Positions 6,896 to 15,190 of a DNA stretch of 46,807 nt are shown in pieces; position 1 is the first letter of the stretch; each line of letters starts with the position of its first letter. The notes under the pieces were generated by a model, which saw only the letters and a program-made list of their open reading frames with translations, was not told the origin of the DNA and ran no database searches. Position numbers and translations under genes: made by a program. The stretch comes from Methylobacterium frigidaeris (GTDB lineage Bacteria; Pseudomonadota; Alphaproteobacteria; Rhizobiales; Beijerinckiaceae), in the NCBI RefSeq assembly GCF_022179185.1, contig NZ_BPQJ01000050.1, positions 1 to 46,807 on the forward strand, in the 5' to 3' direction.

Positions 6896-7510
6896 GTGAG
6901 TGGCTTCGCAATTGTCGTGATTGGCGCCTCACTGGGCGGTGTCCATGCCCTCCAAGAACTCGCTGCTGGGCTCAATCCTCGGACGCCAGCGGCGTTCTTC
7001 GTCGTGCAGCACATCGGCCGCCACCCCAGTGTGCTTCCGGCCATCCTCAACCGCTGCTGTGCGCTCCCAGTCATGCACGCCTGCAATGGACAGACCTTCC
7101 GAGCCGGGCACATCTACGTCGCTCCCCCCGATCATCACCTCCTTCTGAAACAGCACGAGATCTGCCTATCCCGCGGCCCCCGCGAGAACTTCGCCCGACC
7201 AGCCATCGACCCACTGTTTCGTTCAGCTGCCTGCGGTTACGGTCCCAAGGTGATCGGCGTGCTACTCACCGGACGCCTCAGCGACGGCGCGGCTGGCCTA
7301 CATGAAATCAGAGAGCGGGGCGGTCTGGCCATCGTGCAACATCCTGTCGAGGCAGTGTGCCCCGACATGCCCGTGAGCGCGCTTCAACACGCAGGGGCCG
7401 ATTACGTCGCGCCGCTGATAGCCATGCCGGGACTGATCTCAAAGCTTGCAGACAGCGTTGTTCTCGGAGAGGAAGCGTTGCCCCAGATTACTGGAGCGGA
7501 GCATGGGTGA
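6896..7510 (+). CDS. CheB-type methylesterase domain protein (catalytic part only)
   Basis: Encodes 204 aa with start GTG at 6896, five bases after AAGGAG. It is a stand-alone CheB methylesterase domain: catalytic Ser in IGASLGG (residue 12), His in VVQHIG (about residue 40) and Asp in LSDGAAGL (about residue 133) are all present, as are the PAILNR and IYVAPPDHHL segments. No receiver domain is present, so it is not the classical phosphorylation-controlled CheB. Family knowledge: CheB removes methyl groups from glutamates of chemoreceptors; receiver-less versions occur in alternative sensory pathways, often with CheR and PAS kinases. Its stop overlaps the next gene, which encodes the zinc-ribbon domain normally fused at the C-terminus of this subtype. 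A fused paralogue lies convergently at 7922-8944. Confidence 0.88.
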   Translation: MSGFAIVVIGASLGGVHALQELAAGLNPRTPAAFFVVQHIGRHPSVLPAILNRCCALPVMHACNGQTFRAGHIYVAPPDHHLLLKQHEICLSRGPRENFARPAIDPLFRSAACGYGPKVIGVLLTGRLSDGAAGLHEIRERGGLAIVQHPVEAVCPDMPVSALQHAGADYVAPLIAMPGLISKLADSVVLGEEALPQITGAEHG

Positions 7511-7868
7511 CGGTTACAAGCTCGACCCTCCCTTCACCCTCAGCTGCCCGGAGTGCAGTGGTACGATGCATCGCACCGCGACGGGCACGATGGTGCAGTA
7601 CCGCTGCCACATCGGGCACATTCTTACGGGAGCGGCGATGCTGGAGGCGCAGGCAAATGTCTTGGAGATGCGGCTCGGGTCAGTGCTCTCGCTGCTGAAT
7701 GAGCGCGCCGAGTTGTGCCGGCAGCTTTCTGAAGGCGTCATGGCCCAGGGACAGGATCCAGCCACGCTTGAAGCAGCCCGCAAAGAGGCCCTGCAGAGAG
7801 CCGAGACGATCAGGGCTCTGCTGGAGAGCGATTGGGCGCAGCCAGATCCGAAACTCGGCTTATTCTGA
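7503..7868 (+). CDS. Zinc-ribbon domain protein, detached C-terminal half of a CheB-like protein
   Basis: Encodes 121 aa. The N-terminal part has two CxxC/CxxxH-like halves (LSCPECSGTM and YRCHIGHIL), matching the zinc-ribbon found at the C-terminus of the fused CheB paralogue at 7922-8944 (FTCPECHGTL and FRCHTGHGF). A helical part follows (ANVLEMRLGSVLSLLNER, then repeated AE/RA stretches), again like the paralogue. The ATG at 7503 lies inside the last codons of the catalytic gene (eight-base overlap), so the pair is translated together. Seen: domain split into two polypeptides. Inference: the two chains form one enzyme complex; the zinc part may recruit a receptor or regulate access. Confidence 0.8.
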   Translation: MGDGYKLDPPFTLSCPECSGTMHRTATGTMVQYRCHIGHILTGAAMLEAQANVLEMRLGSVLSLLNERAELCRQLSEGVMAQGQDPATLEAARKEALQRAETIRALLESDWAQPDPKLGLF

Positions 7869-7921
7869 CCAGCGGGCCGAACTGATTACCCGGCCTCCAT
7901 TCTGCTGGGTCAGCGGCCTGC

Positions 7922-8944
7922 CTAATCCCGCAACGTATCGGCGCTGATAGACCTCTGTTTCGTGGCCTGCTCCTGGAGGACCAGCGCACGTTGCTCCATC
8001 TCGCGAGCCGAGCGTGAGAACTGGGCTGCCTCATCCGGCTTGCCTGTCCCTTCAAGCTGCCGGGCCATGTCGTCGAGCAGCATGACGCCCTCCTCCAACG
8101 CCCGCGTCGCGCTCCAGAGCGCCTCCTCGGCCGTGTGTGTGATGCCGGAGAGAAGTGCGTCAGCCGAGAAGCCGTGGCCGGTGTGGCAGCGAAAGCGGGT
8201 GTGTGACCCCTCCGTGATCCTTCTCAGCGTTCCGTGACACTCAGGGCAGGTGAAGGCTGTTGGCTCGCCAAAACGCATGATGCCCCGCTGGAAGCCGTTC
8301 TCAGAGCCAGCCACGGCCACTTCGACCTTCATGCGCTCGGACACATCCGACGGCACCTGCACGGTCGCACTCACCGGACCTCGAACCAACTGTCCGACGA
8401 GCGGCCCAATCTCGGCTGCTGGCAGAACATGGTCGACCTCGACCTCTGCCAAGGCGTTGAGCGGCATGCTGTCGACCGCGGCGTCCCTGGGATCCTGCAC
8501 AATCGTGGTGCCGCCAAAGCGCTTGATGCTCCACAGCCCTGAGGTGCCGTCGTTGAGCAAGCCGGAGAGCACGATGCCGATCACCTGCTCCTTGCGCGTG
8601 TACGCTGCGGAGCGGAACAGCGCGTCGATGGAGGGGCGGAACCGGTTCTCCTTGGGCCCATGCTTCACGCCGACGTGGTCGCCGTCGACGAGCAGGTGGT
8701 AATCTGGCGAGGAAACGTAGATCTGACCCGGTCGGAGATCCTCGCCATCTTGGGCGTGCACGGCTGGCAGCGGACCATGTCGATCCAGGATGCGAGCGAG
8801 ATTGCTGTTGGTGTACGGGGCAATGTGCAGGACGACGAGCACGGCCGCATTCAGATTGGCCGGCAGACCTGCGACGAGCGCCTGAAGGCTCGGCACACCA
8901 CCGGCCGATGCTCCCACCACAACGATCCTGCAACCCTGGCCCAT
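7922..8944 (-). CDS. CheB-type methylesterase fused to C-terminal zinc-ribbon
   Basis: Encodes 340 aa from the ATG at 8944 (GGAGG and GGGAAG upstream); an in-frame ATG at 9010 would add 22 residues without family similarity. Catalytic residues: Ser13 in VVGASAGG, His in LVVLHIAPY, Asp in LNDGTSGL. Domain order is CheB methylesterase (about 1-190), linker, zinc-ribbon (FTCPECHGTL and FRCHTGHGF, about 235-270), then a helical tail rich in Glu/Ala/Arg. No receiver domain. It faces the split version 6896-7868 tail to tail with only 53 bases between. The duplication in different architectures suggests gene duplication or acquisition followed by fission. The likely role is receptor or sensor demethylation in a non-canonical signalling system. 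Confidence 0.88.
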   Translation of the reverse strand: MGQGCRIVVVGASAGGVPSLQALVAGLPANLNAAVLVVLHIAPYTNSNLARILDRHGPLPAVHAQDGEDLRPGQIYVSSPDYHLLVDGDHVGVKHGPKENRFRPSIDALFRSAAYTRKEQVIGIVLSGLLNDGTSGLWSIKRFGGTTIVQDPRDAAVDSMPLNALAEVEVDHVLPAAEIGPLVGQLVRGPVSATVQVPSDVSERMKVEVAVAGSENGFQRGIMRFGEPTAFTCPECHGTLRRITEGSHTRFRCHTGHGFSADALLSGITHTAEEALWSATRALEEGVMLLDDMARQLEGTGKPDEAAQFSRSAREMEQRALVLQEQATKQRSISADTLRD

Positions 8945-9688
8945 CGCTTCCCTGCCTCCGACGCATCGGAGCCGGTTAGCAGACCCCAACGGCAGGTTAA
9001 CGCAGATCAATCCCGGCGGTGCCTCTAACTCTGGCTATGAGGACTGATGGTCCTTGCGAGGTGCTCGGCATCCTGCTGGTGGCTGGTCCCGGAGCGGCGT
9101 CGCTCAGGGGAAGCCTAAACTCACAACGCTCAGGCTGCGAATGCCCACGTCCGCTTCCTGAGGCAATGCAGTCCCTTGTGGGCGCCAGGTTGAATGCCGG
9201 CTTCCCACCCCATGCGGTCGTTTGGTGGCGGCGGATCGCAGTTTCGCGTGGGGCCAGCAGTTCGCATGCCGCCTGGTCGGCTGTGCGCCAGTTGCGGACC
9301 TCCGGTCCGTGTCGTCCGAATGGCTGCTCGTAGCCCGACACCGGACCTTCAGGCTTCGCTGTCTGCGTTACGGCAAAGTCTCCTCGCCCATTCGCGTAAG
9401 GGGGGCGTATGGAACCCGGGATCCGGCACGAAGGGTCATGATCGATCCTCAGCGGCGGCTATCATTCATCGGGTGCACTGGCCCCGGTCCATCAGGATCT
9501 AGCCTCATTGGAACGCCCAGCCGCACTGGTTCCCATCGGATAGTTTACATGCCCTGGGTTCAGTTCGGATGGTTGGACCGCAATTTCTGAACCACTTCAA
9601 GGGTGGTTCACTGGAGGCATGCCCAACCCGCGCGGGGCCAGGTCACGCGTGCGGTGTCATCCGGTTCATAAGAGCTGTGACCGACAAA
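8945..9688. other. Intergenic stretch without a supported gene
   Basis: Several reading frames of 80-120 codons exist on both strands, as expected for GC-rich DNA. None has a domain, a convincing ribosome-binding site or family-like composition. It separates the divergent promoter of the fused cheB-like gene from the end of the diguanylate cyclase gene. Confidence 0.5.
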
Positions 9689-11422
9689 CTAGGCGGCCGC
9701 TCGCAGGCTGGCCGACGGCTTGCCCTCGAACATACGCACGCAGTTGCGCCCGCTCGACTTAGCCGCGTAGAGCGCTTCGTCCGCACGCGCGATCACGCGG
9801 TCAATATCATCGTCCGCCAACTCAGCACTGGTCATGCCGACGCTGATTGTCGCCCTGAGGCACTGCCCCTCCGGCTCGAAGACGGTGCTGGCGACCGTCT
9901 GGCGGATCCGGCCTGCGAAGATCGCCGCACTTTGCAGATCGGTCTCTCGAAGCAGGACCACGAACTCCTCGCCGCCAAATCGCGCCACCTTGTCGGTGGT
10001 CCGGATCGCGTCGCTGATGATCCGGCCAACCTGGCGGATGACCTCGTCGCCCGCCGCGTGGCCATAATGATCGTTGACGCGCTTGAAGTGATCGATGTCG
10101 ATCATCAGGACGCAGATGCCGTGCTGGTAACGCTTGAAGTAGCTCATCGCATCGTTGGCCAGGGGCATGAATGCCCGCCGATTGAGCAGGCCCGTGAGGC
10201 CGTCGGTGTCGGCCAGGACCTGCATGGCGTGGAGATCGGCGCCGAGGCGCCGGACGCGATCCTCCGCAGCATGCACGGCGTCCGACGACTCGGCCCGGAT
10301 CTGCCGCGCGTCCTCCTCGGCCGTGCCGATACGTCTGAGGAGCGACCGAACCGCGGTGGACAGGCGCAGAACCTCGGGAGAGCCGTGCACGCGGTGCGTC
10401 ATCCGTGCGTCTGGCTCCCGTCCAATGCGATCGACTGCCTCCGTCAGCCGCGTCAGGGGTCGGCTCAGCCGACCGGCGATCAGCCCAATCCCGATTGTGC
10501 TGAGCAAGGCGGCGCCGAGGCCGAGCAGAAGGATCAAGCTGGTCAGGTGGTTGGCGCCCGCCAGCGCCGTGTCGACCGGCTGCAAGGCGACGACGATCCA
10601 GCCGAGGCCTGCGTAGTCGCCCCGGCCATGGGTGGAGGCTGCCGCAGCGAGCCGATCCCCGCCCGCGCGGCGATCCATGAAGCGACCGGCAGCAAGTTCC
10701 GCGGCCGTATAGGGTGCTGCTCCGAGGTCTGGTCCGAGCAGGACACGGCCAGACCGATCGAGGACGATGATGTCCTCCTTCAACTCCGGCCTGCGGGAGG
10801 ACAGCACCTCGTGCCGAACAACTTCGGCCCAGCGCCAGCTGAGATGGGCTCCGAGCACGCCGACGATCCGACCCGAGTTGTCGCTGACCGGGGCGGCCAC
10901 ATCGACGAAGTGGAACTGCGTACCATCGGCGCGTGGCTTGAGCAGGGACTCTAGCAGGACCGCCGCATGAACGTCCTCGACAGCGGCCTGCCGGATACCG
11001 TTGACGAACCAGGGGCGGCTTCCGACGCTCGCCCCTTCGAGGATGCCGCCGGTGGCCGCGCGTACCCGGCCATCGCGTTCGGCGAACCCGATCCACGCGT
11101 AGTCCGGCAGCGTCCTCTGCATCGCGGCGAGCACATTGCGCAGGCTGCCGGTGTTCTCCAGCCAATGAGGCTGCAGGGGTTCGAGGGCTGCGACGTTGCG
11201 GATCTCGCGCAGGCGTTCGGCCATGTCCTGGTCGAGGCGGTCGGCTACGGAGCGCGCCACCTGTTGAAGGGCGTCCTGAGCCATGCCGGTAGCCTGCTCG
11301 CGTGCGAGCAGGGCGGACCCGACTGTCGTCACGCCTACGACCGTGAGGCCGATGGCCCCAGCCAGCAGGTTGATCTGACGCTTGAGAGGAACTCTGTCGG
11401 CAAGCCTGAGCATCCGGGGCAC
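9689..11422 (-). CDS. Membrane diguanylate cyclase, Cache-HAMP-GGDEF
   Basis: Encodes 577 aa. Order: cytoplasmic start, membrane helix (about 17-40), periplasmic double-Cache domain (about 45-285, including RNVLAAMQRTLPDYAWIGF, SRPWFVNG and the FVDVAAPVSD segment), second helix (about 292-316), HAMP (about 317-370), a coiled linker, and a GGDEF domain (from DGLTGLLNRRAF to the end). The active-site motif is GGEEF (483-487) with FKRVNDHYGHAAGDEV upstream, so the enzyme should be active in making cyclic di-GMP from two GTP. RTTD at 474-477, five residues before the GGEEF motif, is an intact inhibitory I-site, implying product feedback. The Cache domain would sense a small periplasmic ligand, unidentified. 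Starts at 11422 or at the next ATG (11413). No EAL domain. Confidence 0.93.
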   Translation of the reverse strand: MPRMLRLADRVPLKRQINLLAGAIGLTVVGVTTVGSALLAREQATGMAQDALQQVARSVADRLDQDMAERLREIRNVAALEPLQPHWLENTGSLRNVLAAMQRTLPDYAWIGFAERDGRVRAATGGILEGASVGSRPWFVNGIRQAAVEDVHAAVLLESLLKPRADGTQFHFVDVAAPVSDNSGRIVGVLGAHLSWRWAEVVRHEVLSSRRPELKEDIIVLDRSGRVLLGPDLGAAPYTAAELAAGRFMDRRAGGDRLAAAASTHGRGDYAGLGWIVVALQPVDTALAGANHLTSLILLLGLGAALLSTIGIGLIAGRLSRPLTRLTEAVDRIGREPDARMTHRVHGSPEVLRLSTAVRSLLRRIGTAEEDARQIRAESSDAVHAAEDRVRRLGADLHAMQVLADTDGLTGLLNRRAFMPLANDAMSYFKRYQHGICVLMIDIDHFKRVNDHYGHAAGDEVIRQVGRIISDAIRTTDKVARFGGEEFVVLLRETDLQSAAIFAGRIRQTVASTVFEPEGQCLRATISVGMTSAELADDDIDRVIARADEALYAAKSSGRNCVRMFEGKPSASLRAAA

Positions 11423-11755
11423 TCTTATCGACGATACTTCTATGCCGCGGCTGATGAAGCCAAGTAAAATTTGATTGGTTTATTTTTTTAAACAATGATC
11501 TGTAGCACGTAAGAATTTTGTGCGCATCAGGTATTATCGTGCAGACAAAAAATCTTTGAAATAATTTTTGTGCAAGTCCAACCGGTACAGCTGGACCAAG
11601 CCGCGGCCATCTCTTTCCACGAGGGTAGCGGCATCACCGCCAGCGGCTTGCGACGCGAGCACCAGGGTGGCCGGCTGCTCGCCGCACCCACACCCTAACG
11701 AGTGTCTGGATCGCCGCTCGGCCTTGCTGCTAAGTGCAGGTGCCTTGTCGTTCGG
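11423..11755. other. AT-rich intergenic region upstream of the diguanylate cyclase
   Basis: Contains AT-rich runs (about 11465-11580), consistent with the promoter of the leftward diguanylate cyclase gene. No gene is supported here. From about 11760 on, recombinase relics begin. Confidence 0.4.
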
Positions 11756-11759
11756 ACCA

Positions 11760-12027
11760 CCCTCCAGCGAGGCCGGTGGGCACCCGGCTCACCTGCACGG
11801 CCGACCACAAACCACCACGGGATGTCGGAATGCCACGGGCGTTCAGAGCATCGGCGGTAGCCTGCAACGTCGTCGCGCCACTCGCCCGGATCTACTTGAT
11901 GGTGGACATCAGATCGGCGGCACGTTGCCTTGCTCGCTCCCGACGCACGCGGATGCTGGTCTCGCGGCCTTTGACGATGAACCTGTCAAGTACCGTCTTC
12001 ATCCAGCTCACCGGATTATGAACCCCT
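11760..12027 (-). pseudogene. Serine recombinase C-terminal remnant with internal stop
   Basis: Reading leftward from 12027, one frame gives FIVKGRETSIRVRRERAR, then DLMSTIK, a TAG stop at about 11890, then TTLQATADALNARGIPTSRG and LWSAVQVSRV. The phrase ALNARGIPT-(S/P)-RG...W-x-A-x-Q-V is typical of the C-terminal region of large serine recombinases/resolvases. The catalytic N-terminus is absent and the frame is broken, so this is a decayed fragment. It marks a former mobile element next to the IS630 insertion. Confidence 0.65.
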
Positions 12028-12079
12028 CAGCCTCAGGTAGCTGGCCCCAAACGCAAGCGGTCGGCCATCCGCTTGGACC

Positions 12080-12252
12080 TCAGCAATAAGATGGTGGGAT
12101 GTCGATCGACGCCAGGGACATGCCGACCGTAGGGGTTGGCCACGCCGCCGGCCCTCCGGCCGCGAGGGCTCGGTACACGGAGCCCTTGCCGATGCTGAGC
12201 TTCGCCGCGATGGCGTTTACGCTCAGGTCCTTCGCGGCGAGCGCCCCAATCT
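12080..12252 (-). pseudogene. Resolvase/invertase helix-turn-helix remnant
   Basis: The leftward frame between an in-frame TAG (just above 12252) and TGA at 12080 encodes LAAKDLSVNAIAAKLSIGKG followed by SVYRALAAG, the Hin-type DNA-binding helix-turn-helix at the C-terminus of small resolvases. No catalytic domain precedes it. It is a fragment of a different recombinase from the one at 11760-12027, and it ends about 70 bases from the IS630 left end. Confidence 0.6.
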
Positions 12253-12322
12253 AATTGGGCCTCGCACCGGCTCGCACGATCTGCGCCATGCGCGAGCTAT
12301 GCGCGGCCGACCACGTCTGATA

Positions 12323-13485
12323 CCGCTGCGCTTAGGCTTTGACTCGTCGGGGTTTTCACCGGTTCGTGGAGGTGATTCACTGCTTCCCTGAACCGGGGAG
12401 GAGCCTGTGACGCGTGCCGTCGAGATCCGGAGTGATGTGGCCACAGCCACCGAGCTCCGGCAGCAAGCCAAGCGGGAGCCGCGTCGGCGGACAGCTCTGC
12501 GCCTGCTGGCTGTTGCCAACGCCCTCGATGGTATGAGCCGGGCGGAAGCGGCGCGGGCCGCTGGCATCGAGCGACAGGCGCTGTGCGATGCCGTCAAGCG
12601 CTTCAACGCCGAGGGGCTCGCCGGTTTGATCGACCGCCCGCCCGGCCGCCGGCCAGAGCGTCTGAGCGAGGGCGAGCAGGCGGTGCTGGTCCACCACATC
12701 CTGCGGGGGCCCGATCCCGACCGGGGCGAGCCCGCCAGCTGGACCCTGCCGGACCTGTGCCGCTTCATCGAGGCCCGCTTCGGCAAGACCATGCTGCCCC
12801 AGTCGATGTCGCGCCTGGTGCGCCGGCTGGGCTTGTCGAAGCAGAAGACCCGCCCGGTTCACCCGCAGCGCGACGCCAAGGCTGCGGCAGCCTTCGCAAA
12901 AAGGGGCTCCGCGCGGCGCTGACGAGCGCTGCCGAGGCCCATCCCGGCCAGCCGATCCGCCTCTTCTTCATGGACGAGGCCCGGGTCGGGCAGAAGGGGC
13001 GCAGCGGCCGTCGCTGGTGGATGCGCGGCCAGCGTCCGGCGGGACGCTGCGACGGCCGCTTCCAGTCCGCCTACATCTTCGCCGCCGTCGAGCCGCAGAC
13101 CGGCTCGGCGTTCGGTCTGGTGCTGCCGCGCGTCTCGACCGAGGCGATGAGCCTGTTCCTGGCGCAGTTTGCGGCCACGATCGAGCCGGACACGCATGCC
13201 GTCGTGGTGCTGGACGGGGCAGGCTGGCACATCGCCACGGATCTGCGCGTGCCCGATACCGTGACGCTGGTGCGGCTGCCCGCCTACAGCCCCGAGCTCA
13301 ACCCGGTCGAACGCATCTGGCTGTACCTGCGCGAGCGCTTCCTCTCGGCACGCGTGTTCCCGGACTACAAGGCGGTCCTCGACGCCTGCTGCACCGCCTG
13401 GAACGCACTCACCGCTGAGCCAGAGCGTGTCCGCTCCATCGCCAACTTCCCATACATCGCACGCGTCAATGCTTAAGCGCGGCGG
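12323..13485 (+). mobile_element. Complete IS630-family insertion sequence
   Basis: An 1163-bp element. Terminal inverted repeats: the left end starts CCGCTGCGCTTAGGCTTTGA and the right end, read inward, CCGCCGCGCTTAAGCATTGA, with 17 of 20 positions equal. Each end is flanked by the dinucleotide TA (12321-12322 and 13486-13487), the target duplication of IS630/Tc1-type elements. It contains one transposase gene read through a frameshift. It sits beside recombinase relics. A related copy starts at 46674 in opposite orientation. Confidence 0.85.
12407..13476 (+). CDS. IS630-family transposase, expressed by -1 frameshift
   Basis: GTG start with GGGGAGGAG upstream. Frame 1 (12407-12922) encodes the N-terminal helix-turn-helix part (ALRLLAVANALDGMSRAEAA, RFNAEGLAGL, then SMSRLVRRLGLSKQK). 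Frame 2 (to 13476) encodes the catalytic part: FFMDEARVG (first Asp), VVVLDGAGWH (second Asp) and YSPELNPVERIWLYLR (Glu), the DDE triad of IS630. The frames meet at five A followed by four G (12898-12906): slipping back one base joins AAFAKKGLRAAL smoothly. Many IS630 elements are described with such an A-rich -1 site, so this is probably programmed and the element functional; a simple inactivating indel in the A-run cannot be excluded. The joined length of about 356 aa is normal. Confidence 0.85.
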
Positions 13486-13829
13486 TATGAGAACATTTAT
13501 TTTCCGGCAAAGCATCGAACGGACGGCCTCAATGGGAGATGCCGCGGCGGCGAGCGAGAACATCAGAGGGCTCGCGAGAGTGGACGATGTCGAAGCGCAC
13601 GGCCGGCGGGGTGCGAGCGTTGAGGTGGATCGCGTACATCAATACGCACTCCCAGAGAGGAAATCACATACCTGCTCGAATTACCAGGGATGCTTCTAAC
13701 TCGCTCAATGTACATATCGTAACAACTGCAGGTTATTTTACAATTGCATCTTCTCGCATAAATTTTATTAATCATCTTAGTTCAAAGATCACGATCGATA
13801 TCAGGGGCGACCCGAACGAGGAGATCGGC
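13486..13829. other. Intergenic region between IS630 and the MCP/Cache gene
   Basis: AT-rich in its second half (about 13715-13790), fitting a promoter for the following gene. An open frame extends upstream of that gene's chosen start, but without family-like sequence. Confidence 0.4.
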
Positions 13830-14921
13830 GTGACGAAACAGGCCCAAAGGATGAGCAAGGATCCGGAAGGGGAGAATTGCGACCTATCGGACATCGCTGC
13901 GGCGGCGACGACCCTGCGCCGGGTGGCCCACGACAAGACGCAGCGCATCCGCCGCATCACCCATCAGGTGAAGATGCTGGCGCTCAACGCCCGCATCGAG
14001 AGCAGCCGCGTCGGCGAGCTGGGGCGCGGCTTCACGGTGGTAGCCAACGAGGTCGGGGCCGTCGGCGAGGCGATCGCCGGCCTCGCCCGGGAGCTGGAGG
14101 CCGACGTCGACGGACGCATCGTCGGGCTGCAGGAGCAGGTCTCCCGGCTGGTGGCACGGGCGCAGGGCGAGCGCCTAGTCGACCTCGCCCTCAACGCAGT
14201 GGAGCTGATCGACCGCAATCTCTACGAGCGGACCTGCGACGTGCGCTGGTGGGCGACCGACGCGGCGGTCGTGGCCTGCGCGGCCGAACCCTCGGCCGAG
14301 GCGGCGGCCTTCGTGGGAAAGCGGCTCGGGGTGATCCTGTCGGCCTACACGGTCTACCTCGATCTCTGGTTGTGCGACCTCGACGGGCGCATCCTCGCCA
14401 CCGGCCGGCCCGACCGCTTCCCCGGCCTGCGCGGCCAGAGCGTGGCGCAGGAGCCCTGGTTCCGGCAGACCGCCGCGCTCGCCTCGGGCGACGAGTACAG
14501 CGCGGCTGATATCCGGGCTGAGAACCGCCTCGGCGGTGCGCAAGCGGCGACCTACTGCGCCAGCGTGCGCCGGGACGGCGAGGCCACGGGCCGGCCCCTC
14601 GGCGTGCTGGCGATCCATTTCGACTGGGAGCCGCAGGCGCGGGCGATCGTGCAGGGCGTGCGGGTCGCCCCCGAGGATCGTGCCCGCACGCGGGTGCTGC
14701 TCGTCGACGCCGCGCAGAGGGTTATCGCCGCGAGCGATGGGGTCGGCCTCCTCAAAAAGCGGCCGGAGTTCGACCTCAACGACCCCGTCAGCGGCGTCGT
14801 TCCGTCGAGGGACGGCAAGGGCCTCGTCGCCTATCACCGCACGCCCGGCTACGAGACCTACCGGGGCCTCGGCTGGTACGGGATGATCGTGCAGGGGGTA
14901 GGTCAGACCGGCACAGGATGA
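13830..14921 (+). CDS. Soluble MCP-hairpin/Cache sensory protein
   Basis: Encodes 363 aa from GTG at 13830, which has GAGGAG six bases upstream; the longer frame to 13539 lacks this. The first ~100 residues hold the tip of a chemoreceptor signalling hairpin (HQVKMLALNARIESSRVGE, then GRGFTVVANEVGAVGE), with the conserved LALNARIE and GFTVVA segments that contact CheA/CheW. The rest is a Cache-like sensor domain (LWLCDLDGRILATGR, SVAQEPWFRQT, LGVLAIHFDW and, near the end, GLGWYGMIVQ). No membrane helix is visible, so it is cytosolic. The order (signalling tip N-terminal, sensor C-terminal) is the reverse of normal receptors, and the hairpin is shortened. No cheA/cheW is nearby. It may regulate chemotaxis arrays or a related pathway in trans. 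Confidence 0.8.
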   Translation: MTKQAQRMSKDPEGENCDLSDIAAAATTLRRVAHDKTQRIRRITHQVKMLALNARIESSRVGELGRGFTVVANEVGAVGEAIAGLARELEADVDGRIVGLQEQVSRLVARAQGERLVDLALNAVELIDRNLYERTCDVRWWATDAAVVACAAEPSAEAAAFVGKRLGVILSAYTVYLDLWLCDLDGRILATGRPDRFPGLRGQSVAQEPWFRQTAALASGDEYSAADIRAENRLGGAQAATYCASVRRDGEATGRPLGVLAIHFDWEPQARAIVQGVRVAPEDRARTRVLLVDAAQRVIAASDGVGLLKKRPEFDLNDPVSGVVPSRDGKGLVAYHRTPGYETYRGLGWYGMIVQGVGQTGTG

Positions 14922-15190
14922 GCCGGCGCAGCAGCTCCAGGGCCGCCTGGTCAATCGCCCTTAGGGTCAGCGGGAAACATGGGGTCGGACAAAATCGCCT
15001 GGATCATCGCGCTCAACTGCATGTAGCTACATTGCGCCTGCGGTAACAGGTTGAGCCAGATAACATTCGGGACTATTTCCGATCTTGAACATTCCATTTA
15101 TCCGAGGTTTCGAACTCGCTTTTGGCCCACTCACACAATATAAGATTAATCGTAAGTATTCATCCACTGCACAGGATGCGCATTCACAAG

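Noticed and set aside
9569..10954. 461-codon rightward open frame
   Set aside because: Antisense to the diguanylate cyclase, which has full domain support; the translation has no family features.
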